A stretch of 6,898 nucleotides of DNA from Actinomycetota bacterium (GTDB lineage: Bacteria; Actinomycetota; Actinomycetes; Nanopelagicales; Nanopelagicaceae). Below, piece after piece: positions 1 to 6,898 of this stretch. A model generated the notes under the pieces. That model ran no database searches, was not told the origin of the DNA, and saw only the letters and a program-made list of their open reading frames with translations. Location: contig WLQA01000040.1 in the NCBI GenBank assembly GCA_009698515.1, positions 1 to 6,898 on the forward strand, read 5' to 3'. The number at the start of each line of letters is the position of its first letter. Position 1 is the stretch's first letter. A program made the translations under genes and the position numbers.

Positions 1-76
1 CTACAACACCATCTTTAATATCCAGAGCACTATTGCCAGGCACCTGTGTGGCACCGCGAACTCCCCTGGTTTTCAT
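1..76 (-). CDS. aroH: Chorismate mutase, AroH type (N-terminal fragment, cut by window edge)
   Basis: Only the first 25 codons are in the window; the gene runs off the left edge. The translation begins MKTRGVRGATQVPGNSALDI, which matches the N terminus of monofunctional AroH-class chorismate mutases (pattern RGxRGATxV). Arg7 lines up with the active-site Arg7 of the Bacillus subtilis enzyme. These enzymes convert chorismate to prephenate on the way to phenylalanine and tyrosine. The ATG at 76 is chosen because an in-frame TAA lies two codons upstream (80-82) and a TANNNT hexamer sits six bases before it, suggesting a leaderless transcript; there is no clear Shine-Dalgarno sequence. In other actinobacteria, as I recall, a chorismate mutase gene can follow rluB and precede cmk and der, so the position fits. 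The short length seen keeps confidence moderate. Confidence 0.72.
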   Translation of the reverse strand, partial: MKTRGVRGATQVPGNSALDIKDGVV

Positions 77-82
77 CCGTTA

Positions 83-88
83 ATGGTA
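83..88 (-). promoter_or_regulatory. Putative -10 element of leaderless aroH promoter
   Basis: On the minus strand the hexamer TACCAT is followed by exactly six bases (taacgg) and then the aroH ATG. TANNNT is the usual actinobacterial -10 form, and this spacing would start transcription at or next to the A of ATG. No good -35 hexamer is seen about 17 bases upstream. The support comes mainly from the identical arrangement in front of rluB, scpA and parA. Confidence 0.5.
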
Positions 89-108
89 GCCATTGAGTGA
101 TGCTCGGC

Positions 109-123
109 GGTTATCTATTAACC
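109..123. repeat. Short inverted repeat GGTTA-N5-TAACC upstream of aroH
   Basis: The arms GGTTA (109-113) and TAACC (119-123) are perfectly complementary around a 5-base centre. If aroH transcription starts at 76, the repeat is centred about 40 bases upstream, over the expected -35 region, where an operator could act. The arms are short, so chance is quite possible in this sequence. Confidence 0.35.
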
Positions 124-135
124 TATTTATATTTG

Positions 136-300
136 TGTCGATATATCAATAACTTAATTTACTAAAAACCCTTTTAACTATTTATCGCCTTTCCTTGTCT
201 GGGATCAAAGAGGTTATATCGATAAATCGATAGTGTTTAACGTACGATTAAGTAGATAAGTCGATAATTTATCCAACCAGTAATGTAGATAAATTGATTA
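136..300 (+). repeat. AT-rich array of TCGATA-like octamer pairs in the rluB-aroH gap
   Basis: Four 17-base copies are visible at 136-152, 217-233, 251-267 and 284-300, with approximate consensus TGTMGATAAATCGATAA. Each copy is itself two octamers in direct repeat with an 8-base step, for example TATCGATA then AATCGATA in the second copy, and AGTAGATA then AGTCGATA in the third. The last three copies start 34 and 33 bases apart, close to three helical turns. Copy C continues into a perfect palindrome, GATAATTTATC (263-273). This fills most of the 248-base non-coding stretch 77-324, which otherwise holds only the aroH promoter region. The array has the look of protein binding sites or iterons. 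It could instead be a degenerate AT-rich spacer; nothing here identifies a binding protein. Confidence 0.5.
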
Positions 301-324
301 ATTGTTACTGCTTAAATCGATTTA

Positions 325-1056
325 TTACTTTATTTTTAAAAGGTTAAATAGATTAGTTACCTCTACCTCATTTAAGACTCGATGACGTCCTACCTTCATG
401 TCCCCAAGGTTTATCGGACCAAAATCTATTCGGACCAGGCGCAGCACCTTCATGCCTAGCTCTTCGATCAACCTTCGGATTATGTGATACCTACCCTCAT
501 GGATCGTGATCTCAACCCAATGGTGGTTCTTACTTATCGACCGAACAATGACCACCTTTAAAGCTCTAGCCAATCCATCTTCAAGCCTGACTCCCTGGAG
601 CAATTGGTCGACATTGGATTTATTAAATTCGCCTTCAATTTCTACCAAATACCGCTTTTCTAAACCGTATGAAGGATGAGTTGCTCGATGGGCTAAATCT
701 CCATCATTTGTAAGCAGAATTAAACCTTCAGAATCCTTATCTAAACGCCCCACATGAAAAAGCCGATCTTTTCTCTCGCGGAAATAATCCCCCAGATTCT
801 GCCTGCCCTCTGGATCAGACATGGTAGAAATAACGCCTGCGGGTTTATTAAATGCAATGTAAGTCTTAGACTTTAATGGATTTAAACTCTCACCATCTAC
901 TTCAATCTTATTTGTTTCCGGATCAAACTTACTTCCAAGTTCAATAACGATATTTCCATCAACACTTACTCGGCCATCAAGAATTAATTGATCTGCTGAT
1001 CGGCGGCTTGCAAGGCCAGCATCAGCAATGATCTTGTTTAACCGGATTAATCCCAC
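325..1056 (-). CDS. rluB: 23S rRNA pseudouridine synthase, RluB/RsuA family
   Basis: This 243-residue protein belongs to the RsuA/RluB/RluE/RluF family, which isomerises uridine to pseudouridine in ribosomal RNA; RluB acts on U2605 (E. coli numbering) of 23S rRNA. An S4 RNA-binding domain occupies about residues 4-50 (IRLNKIIADAGLASRRSADQ). The catalytic domain follows, with FNKPAG at 69-74, HVGRLDKDSEGLILLTNDGD at 101-120 carrying the catalytic Asp106, and HEGRYHIIRR near 186-195. The specificity assignment rests on the conserved location after scpB and not on residues that separate RluB from its paralogues. Translation starts at a GTG at 1056, which places the S4 domain at the very N terminus as usual. 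It lies 43 bases downstream of scpB, with no Shine-Dalgarno sequence but a -10-like hexamer, so it may have its own leaderless transcript besides readthrough from scpAB. Confidence 0.95.
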   Translation of the reverse strand: MGLIRLNKIIADAGLASRRSADQLILDGRVSVDGNIVIELGSKFDPETNKIEVDGESLNPLKSKTYIAFNKPAGVISTMSDPEGRQNLGDYFRERKDRLFHVGRLDKDSEGLILLTNDGDLAHRATHPSYGLEKRYLVEIEGEFNKSNVDQLLQGVRLEDGLARALKVVIVRSISKNHHWVEITIHEGRYHIIRRLIEELGMKVLRLVRIDFGPINLGDMKVGRHRVLNEVEVTNLFNLLKIK

Positions 1057-1062
1057 AGCGAA

Positions 1063-1068
1063 AGTTTA
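1063..1068 (-). promoter_or_regulatory. Putative -10 element of leaderless rluB promoter
   Basis: TAAACT on the minus strand is followed by six bases (ttcgct) and then the GTG start of rluB, the same layout as at aroH, scpA and parA. No convincing -35 element lies 16-18 bases further upstream. It sits in the 43-base gap between scpB and rluB. Confidence 0.5.
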
Positions 1069-1099
1069 CTGCCACTTGTGAAGAAGCTTTTACCGCTTA

Positions 1100-1657
1100 C
1101 TACTCTGTTAAATTAGCGAGTAATTCATCCAAACCATCAATATCAGGAAGGAATGGAGCTAGTGCGGGTAGATCTGTTATGGAATTAAGCCCTAATTTTT
1201 CAAGGAAAAAGGAGGTGGTTTTATATAGAACAGCACCGCTCTCCCCTTCAATGCCAGATTCTTCGACTAATCCTCTAGAAACAAGCGTTTTCATTACCGC
1301 TTCAACATTTACGCCCCTTATCGCTGAAACTCGGGCCCTGGAAACTGGCTGTTTATAAGCAATAACTGAGAGAGTTTCCAATGCTGCTTGTGTTAAACGA
1401 GCCTGTTGTCCATCAAGAACAAATTTTTCTACCAATGGAGCAAGATCTGGATGGCTGTAGAAACGCCAGCCACCTGAAATCTCGCGCAGTTCAAAGCCCC
1501 TATTTTCATCCTGGTATTTTTTTGCCAAGGAATGCAGCGCTTGTGAGATCTCTTCGGTAGGTCGTTCGATAATTTGAGCCAAAATAACCTCTGAAACCGG
1601 CTCTTCTACGACCATTAGGATCGCCTCTAAACTACGCTCTAGTTCAACTTCAGACAT
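1100..1657 (-). CDS. scpB: Segregation and condensation protein ScpB
   Basis: ScpB is the kite-type winged-helix subunit of the Smc-ScpAB condensin, which binds ScpA as a dimer and helps compact and segregate the chromosome. The 185-residue product begins MSEVELERSLEAILMVVEEP and contains the family's ALETLSVIAYKQPVSRARVSAIRGV region, the most recognisable ScpB segment, followed by LVSRGLVEESG. It ends acidic (DIDGLDELLANLTE). Two starts are possible: ATG 1669 (MRPIMSE) or ATG 1657. I chose 1657 because TGAGG lies six bases before it and actinobacterial ScpB proteins, as I recall, start close to this point. The start overlaps the scpA stop (ATGTCTGA, 8 bases), a sign of translational coupling and one-to-one production with ScpA. 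Confidence 0.95.
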   Translation of the reverse strand: MSEVELERSLEAILMVVEEPVSEVILAQIIERPTEEISQALHSLAKKYQDENRGFELREISGGWRFYSHPDLAPLVEKFVLDGQQARLTQAALETLSVIAYKQPVSRARVSAIRGVNVEAVMKTLVSRGLVEESGIEGESGAVLYKTTSFFLEKLGLNSITDLPALAPFLPDIDGLDELLANLTE

Positions 1658-2537
1658 TATCGGCCTCATTCTCTATTTCATCTATAGTTTTAACAGGTTG
1701 ATCAAACTCATCACTTACTGCGATCTCACCCGTTGCAGTACCGACCCAGGTTATTTGTAGCTCCCCTAAAGAAACCATTTGTTCAAATCTGACGACACCC
1801 TCCCGGTAAAGCTCGAGCAAAGAGAGAAAACGAGCGATAATTACCAGTGTTGATTCGGCCCCCTCGATCAATGCACGAAAAGTAGCTCTACCTGATTTTC
1901 GAAGATGCTCCACCACACGAGCGGCCTCTTCTGCGACGCTAACCAAGGGTCTATGAATATGGTCAATACTAAAAGTGGGCGCACTCTTTGGAGTAAGAAC
2001 TCGGTTGGCTATTGCAGCAAATCTTTGCGCACCTACCCCAATTAATACTTCGGGAAGTAAGGCAGCAAAGTGTGGCTCTAGAGCTACCGTGCGTGGGAAA
2101 GTTTTCTCCTCACGTTCTATGCGCTCTAGGAATATCGCTGCAATCTCTTTAAAAGCACGATATTGAAGCAGGCGAGCAAAGAGCAGATCTCGTGCCTCAA
2201 GTAGCGCAAGATCAGATTCATCATCTATCTCACCAGATGGCAGTAATTTGGCGGCTTTCAAATCCAATAAAGTTGCTGCAACTACTAAAAACTCGGTAGT
2301 TTTATCTAAATCCCAACCCTCATCACCCTTTTCCAACGCCCGAATATAAGCAATGAACTCATCAGTTACCGCACCTAAAGCTATTTCGGTGATATCCATC
2401 TTATGGCGGGAGATCAATTGAAGTAGCAGGTCAAATGGACCATCAAAGTTGGTTAAATGAACCGAGAATCCTGATACTCGACCATCGGTAATTGATGGCG
2501 CAGGCGTTATAGGTTGCGTTAAATTTTCCTGCGACAT
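1650..2537 (-). CDS. scpA: Segregation and condensation protein ScpA (kleisin)
   Basis: ScpA is the kleisin that bridges the Smc heads and binds ScpB. The 295-residue protein carries the typical N-terminal block FSVHLTNFDGPFDLLLQLIS, followed by HKMDITEIALGAVTDEFIAYI, which contacts the Smc neck. Next is the helical stretch TTEFLVVAATLLDLKAAKLLP, then an acidic, variable middle. The C-terminal winged-helix region contains RATFRALIEGAESTLVIIARFLSLLELYREGVV, the segment that contacts the Smc head. The reading frame is open to ATG 2579, adding 14 residues (MHVQRQGCLKYLLR) unlike the family. ATG 2537 is preferred because TATCTT lies six bases before it, the same leaderless layout seen at the divergent parA. 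The last codons overlap scpB. Confidence 0.95.
   Translation of the reverse strand: MSQENLTQPITPAPSITDGRVSGFSVHLTNFDGPFDLLLQLISRHKMDITEIALGAVTDEFIAYIRALEKGDEGWDLDKTTEFLVVAATLLDLKAAKLLPSGEIDDESDLALLEARDLLFARLLQYRAFKEIAAIFLERIEREEKTFPRTVALEPHFAALLPEVLIGVGAQRFAAIANRVLTPKSAPTFSIDHIHRPLVSVAEEAARVVEHLRKSGRATFRALIEGAESTLVIIARFLSLLELYREGVVRFEQMVSLGELQITWVGTATGEIAVSDEFDQPVKTIDEIENEADNV
1664..1668 (-). promoter_or_regulatory. Shine-Dalgarno sequence of scpB (decides the start)
   Basis: TGAGG on the minus strand is six bases (ccgata) before the ATG at 1657. The alternative ATG at 1669 has only a poorly placed AGAG directly before it. This favours the shorter ScpB. Confidence 0.6.
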
Positions 2538-2576
2538 GCGCAAAAGATACTTCAAGCATCCTTGCCTTTGCACATG
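2535..2576. repeat. Inverted repeat in the scpA-parA divergent promoter region
   Basis: CATGCGCAAA (2535-2544) and TTTGCACATG (2567-2576) are inverted with one mismatch in ten, around a 22-base spacer. A related element, TTGCGCACATG, lies at 2589-2599, and the heptamer GCACATG is directly repeated at 2570-2576 and 2593-2599. The outer elements include the start codons of scpA and parA. Since these sites overlap both predicted promoters they are candidate operators, perhaps for the small RHH protein encoded downstream of parA. The arrangement could also arise by chance from similar start regions. Confidence 0.4.
2544..2549 (-). promoter_or_regulatory. Putative -10 element of leaderless scpA promoter
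   Basis: TATCTT on the minus strand (4 of 6 to TATAAT, fits TANNNT) is followed by six bases (ttgcgc) and the ATG at 2537. The would-be -35 hexamer at 2567-2572 is poor (TGCAAA, 17-base spacer). That site abuts and shares a base with the parA -35 element, so polymerase binding to the two divergent promoters may be mutually exclusive. Confidence 0.5.
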
Positions 2577-2590
2577 CACCGCCGTAGGTT
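2562..2590 (+). promoter_or_regulatory. Putative parA promoter (leaderless)
   Basis: A -35-like TTGCCT at 2562-2567 (4 of 6 to TTGACA) is separated by 17 bases from TAGGTT at 2585-2590, which fits the actinobacterial TANNNT -10 form. Six bases (gcgcac) then lead to the ATG at 2597, so transcription would begin at or beside the start codon. Of the four such sites in the window this is the only one with a plausible -35 hexamer. Confidence 0.55.
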
Positions 2591-2596
2591 GCGCAC

Positions 2597-3538
2597 ATGG
2601 CTAAAAACGCTTCACAGACATCTCGTCAAAACGCTAAATCGACTTTTGGCGCTACAAAATCAAAGATTCGCGAAGAGGGCTTGGCAACAACTGCTGATGT
2701 TCTTGGTCGCAAAATTAAGAATTTCCCTGAACCACCAAAGGTTACCGACACCGCAACTACCCGAGTTATCTCTGTAGTAAACCAAAAGGGTGGAGTGGGT
2801 AAAACAACTACTGCAATTAATCTAGGTGCGGCGCTAGCTGAGACCGGACGTAAAGTTTTACTAATTGATTTTGATTCACAAGCTTCAATGACGACCGGAC
2901 TAGGCATTAAAGGTGCAGCACTACGTGAGCAGTACGGCTCTATTTGGTATTTATTAAATGATTCTGAAGCTAAATTAGAGGATTTCATCTTGAAATCCAC
3001 CGTGCCAGGTTTAGATTTCATTAGAGGTCATGAGGATCTAGCAGCTGCTGAAGCCGCTTTTGTCTCTGAAATTGCTAAGGAACATAAACTTCGTAAATTA
3101 CTGGCTCCTGTTATCGATAAATACGATGTTGTTCTAATTGATTGTTCACCTTCACTAGGAACTTTAACGGTTAACGCCCTTACCGCCTCAAATGGCGTAA
3201 TTATCCCTATGGAATGTGAATACTTTGCAGTTCTTGGACTTTCATTGGTTAAGAAAACAATTCAAAAAATTAAAGAGAATACAAATCCAGAGCTAGCTAT
3301 TTATGGAATTTTGGCAACTATGTTTGAAAAGAAAACGGGTCACTCTCGCGAAGTTCTAGAATTAATTGACAAAGAGTTTCCGGAAGAGGTTTTCGACACC
3401 ATAATTTCCAGAACTGTTCGATTCTCAGAATCAACCGTTGCCGGTCAACCTGTAACTGTTTACGCAAGCAGTAGTACCGGATCGGCGGCTTATCGCAGAT
3501 TAGCCAGAGAGTTAATCGCCAGAGGGGGTTCTAAATGA
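2597..3538 (+). CDS. parA: ParA/Soj-type chromosome partitioning ATPase
   Basis: This 313-residue protein is a ParA-family P-loop ATPase of the kind that cycles on the nucleoid and positions DNA when stimulated by a DNA-bound partner. It has a deviant Walker A motif KGGVGKTT (64-71, signature Lys64, Lys69), a Walker A' block LLIDFDSQAS (88-97, with Ser94 where Pro is common), and Walker B VVLIDCSPSLG (178-188). The C-terminal region ISRTVRFSESTVAGQPVTVY is typical of Soj proteins. A basic, Ser/Thr-rich extension of about 55 residues precedes the ATPase fold. It is not the oriC parAB operon: the neighbours are xerD and scpA, and the next gene is a small RHH-like protein, not a ParB. I recall related ParA genes beside scpAB in Mycobacterium and Streptomyces, co-directional with scpAB. 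Here it is divergent from scpA. The start is supported by the leaderless promoter. Confidence 0.92.
   Translation: MAKNASQTSRQNAKSTFGATKSKIREEGLATTADVLGRKIKNFPEPPKVTDTATTRVISVVNQKGGVGKTTTAINLGAALAETGRKVLLIDFDSQASMTTGLGIKGAALREQYGSIWYLLNDSEAKLEDFILKSTVPGLDFIRGHEDLAAAEAAFVSEIAKEHKLRKLLAPVIDKYDVVLIDCSPSLGTLTVNALTASNGVIIPMECEYFAVLGLSLVKKTIQKIKENTNPELAIYGILATMFEKKTGHSREVLELIDKEFPEEVFDTIISRTVRFSESTVAGQPVTVYASSSTGSAAYRRLARELIARGGSK
3522..3528 (+). promoter_or_regulatory. Shine-Dalgarno sequence of the RHH-like gene
   Basis: GAGGGGG lies inside the 3' end of parA, six bases (ttctaa) before the ATG at 3535. It is the strongest purine-rich ribosome binding site seen in the window and fits an operon-internal gene read from the parA message. 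Confidence 0.6.
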
Positions 3539-3936
3539 GTCGTCGCGTTAGTTTGCCTGGTGCTGATGAATTATTTAGAAATACCGCAACTTTAAGTGCG
3601 GTTCCATCTTCTCGCGAAAACATTGAAGAGATGGATGCGCCCGTATCGACAGCTCCTAAGTTAAAAAATAACACTGTTCGAACAACCCCCCGCCGAAGAG
3701 CTACCGCTTTTGATCGCGCTCCAAGTGGTCGAGAAAAACATGATGAGAAGATAACAGTTTATCTATCCCCTGATGAACTTTATGATTTAGATCAAGCTAG
3801 ATTGGCTTTGCGCGGTGATTTAGGTTTGGCTGTTGATCGAGGCCGCATAGTTCGTGAATCTCTTTCAATTATCATTGCAGATCTTGAAGCTAAAGGTGAT
3901 CAAAGTATTATCGCTCGTCGCCTTCGCGGAAAATAA
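3535..3936 (+). CDS. Small ParA-linked protein with predicted ribbon-helix-helix C-terminal domain
   Basis: This is a 133-residue protein of unproven function. It has three visible parts. The N-terminal segment MSRRVSLPGADELFR (1-15) is basic, then hydrophobic, and looks like a conserved docking peptide. A low-complexity linker (about 16-68) becomes very basic around TTPRRRATAFDRAPSGREKH. The C-terminal segment DEKITVYLSPDELYDLDQAR (70-89), followed by GRIVRESLSIIIADLEAK (103-120), fits the strand-helix-helix pattern of RHH DNA-binding proteins. The start overlaps the parA stop by four bases (ATGA) with a strong Shine-Dalgarno sequence, so the pair is co-translated. By analogy with ParG and omega (RHH partners of plasmid ParA proteins with flexible N-terminal tails), it may bind DNA and stimulate the ParA ATPase. 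As I recall, similar proteins starting MSRRVSLPGADELFR occur beside parA in other actinobacteria; unchecked. Its stop directly abuts that of xerD. Confidence 0.8.
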   Translation: MSRRVSLPGADELFRNTATLSAVPSSRENIEEMDAPVSTAPKLKNNTVRTTPRRRATAFDRAPSGREKHDEKITVYLSPDELYDLDQARLALRGDLGLAVDRGRIVRESLSIIIADLEAKGDQSIIARRLRGK

Positions 3937-6475
<2,539 letters not shown>

Positions 6476-6898
6476 CTAACTTATCATCGATTCCCTAACA
6501 ACCTGTAATAATTCCGCCGCATGTTGCTGGGCAGTTTCCGAACTTTCCTGGCCACTCAACATTCGCGCTATTTCAACCCTGCGCTCATTTTCACTCACCG
6601 CAACTACATCGCTCTGTGTGACTGATCCAGATTCATTCTTTTTCACTACTAAATGATGATCAGCCCAAACCGCTACTTGAGCTAAATGAGTTATTACAAT
6701 CACCTGCGCTTTTTGAGCAAGTTGGGACAATCTTCTGCCAATTTCTATCGCAGCCTTGCCGCCAACTCCGGCATCAACTTCATCAAAAATATAACTACCG
6801 ATATTTTGCGAATCTGCAATAACAACTTCAATTCCCAACATAATTCGAGAAAGTTCTCCACCGCTAGCTACTTTATTTAATGGCAACTCTTTACCTCC
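6476..6898 (-). CDS. recN: DNA repair protein RecN (C-terminal fragment, cut by window edge)
   Basis: The frame is open to the right edge, and the visible C-terminal 140 residues are the ATPase head lobe of RecN, an SMC-like protein that acts early in double-strand break repair. Visible motifs in order are the ABC signature VASGGELSRIMLGIE, Walker B SYIFDEVDAGVGGKAA, and the H-loop VIVITHLAQVAVWADHHLVV. The usual RecN ending follows: RRVEIARMLSGQESSETAQQHAAELL. The TTG at 6884-6886 is not the start; the sequence continues upstream as GGKELPLNK in the family pattern. It lies directly before pyrG with a 6-base gap. In several actinobacteria, as I recall, other genes separate recN from pyrG, so the neighbourhood appears compacted. 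Confidence 0.96.
   Translation of the reverse strand, partial: GGKELPLNKVASGGELSRIMLGIEVVIADSQNIGSYIFDEVDAGVGGKAAIEIGRRLSQLAQKAQVIVITHLAQVAVWADHHLVVKKNESGSVTQSDVVAVSENERRVEIARMLSGQESSETAQQHAAELLQVVRESMIS

Noticed and set aside
73..93. Tiny open frame ATG (93) to TGA (73) encoding MATING, overlapping the aroH start by ATGA, as a leader peptide.
   Set aside because: It has no Shine-Dalgarno sequence and no Phe/Tyr/Trp codons that an attenuator would need, and it overlaps the predicted -10 element; most likely chance.
269..277. TTATCCAAC, resembling a DnaA box (TTATCCACA).
   Set aside because: It matches only 7 of 9 positions, is a single copy, and lacks the dnaA/dnaN/oriC gene context.
315..324. 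AAATCGATTT palindrome just after the rluB stop as a terminator or fifth repeat copy.
   Set aside because: It is AT-rich with no GC stem followed by a T-run, and it aligns to the octamer array only with a gap.
1975..2166. 63-codon plus-strand open frame inside scpA.
   Set aside because: It lies wholly antisense to a well-supported ScpA and the product has no recognisable features.
1650..2579. Longer ScpA starting at ATG 2579.
   Set aside because: The extra 14 residues do not resemble the family, and the TANNNT element is correctly placed for ATG 2537, not 2579.
2562..2777. 71-codon plus-strand frame overlapping the start of parA, and a 131-codon minus-strand frame at 2626-3021.
   Set aside because: Both are out-of-frame shadows of parA, whose Walker motifs and continuous frame are clear.
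3112..3130. TATCGATAAATACGATG inside parA, similar to the octamer-array copies.
   Set aside because: It is explained by the codons for Val-Ile-Asp-Lys-Tyr-Asp-Val and stands alone; AT-rich coincidence.
6686..6880. 64-codon plus-strand open frame opposite recN.
   Set aside because: It is antisense to the conserved RecN ATPase motifs; no independent support.

Overview
The window looks like a compact housekeeping stretch of an actinobacterial chromosome. The gene set and order (recN, pyrG, xerD, a chromosomal parA, scpA, scpB, rluB and the start of an aroH-type chorismate mutase) match the conserved actinobacterial recN-pyrG-xerD-parA-scpAB-rluB neighbourhood. Base composition is unusually AT-rich for that phylum (judged by eye, not counted). 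Genes overlap or abut, and genes I would expect between recN, pyrG and xerD are missing. Together this points to a streamlined, low-GC actinobacterium, for example a freshwater acI/Nanopelagicales-type lineage. That assignment is inference.

Layout from right to left on the minus strand: the 3' end of recN (6476-6898, cut by the window edge), pyrG (4832-6469) 6 bases after it, and xerD (3937-4842) overlapping the pyrG stop by 11 bases. On the plus strand lies a two-gene unit, parA (2597-3538) and a small predicted ribbon-helix-helix (RHH) protein (3535-3936), joined by an ATGA overlap. It converges on xerD with no base between the two stop codons. Divergent from parA, on the minus strand, are scpA (1650-2537), scpB (1100-1657) and rluB (325-1056). 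After a 248-base gap comes the first 25 codons of aroH (1-76). That gap is the only sizeable non-coding stretch and holds an AT-rich array of TCGATA-like octamers. I see no tRNA, rRNA, CRISPR or mobile element.

Functionally most of the window concerns chromosome maintenance: RecN (break repair), XerD (dimer resolution), ScpA/ScpB (Smc condensin partners), and a ParA ATPase with a putative DNA-binding partner. PyrG supplies CTP, RluB modifies 23S rRNA and AroH begins aromatic amino acid synthesis.

Two regulatory patterns stand out. First, four genes that could begin transcripts (aroH, rluB, scpA, parA) all carry a TANNNT hexamer exactly six bases before the start codon, the layout of leaderless actinobacterial promoters. 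The clearly operon-internal scpB and RHH genes instead have Shine-Dalgarno sequences. Second, the parA-RHH pair together with a repeat array about 2.3 kb away could be a chromosomal ParA/RHH partition-like system. The gene pair is well supported; the link to the array is speculative.
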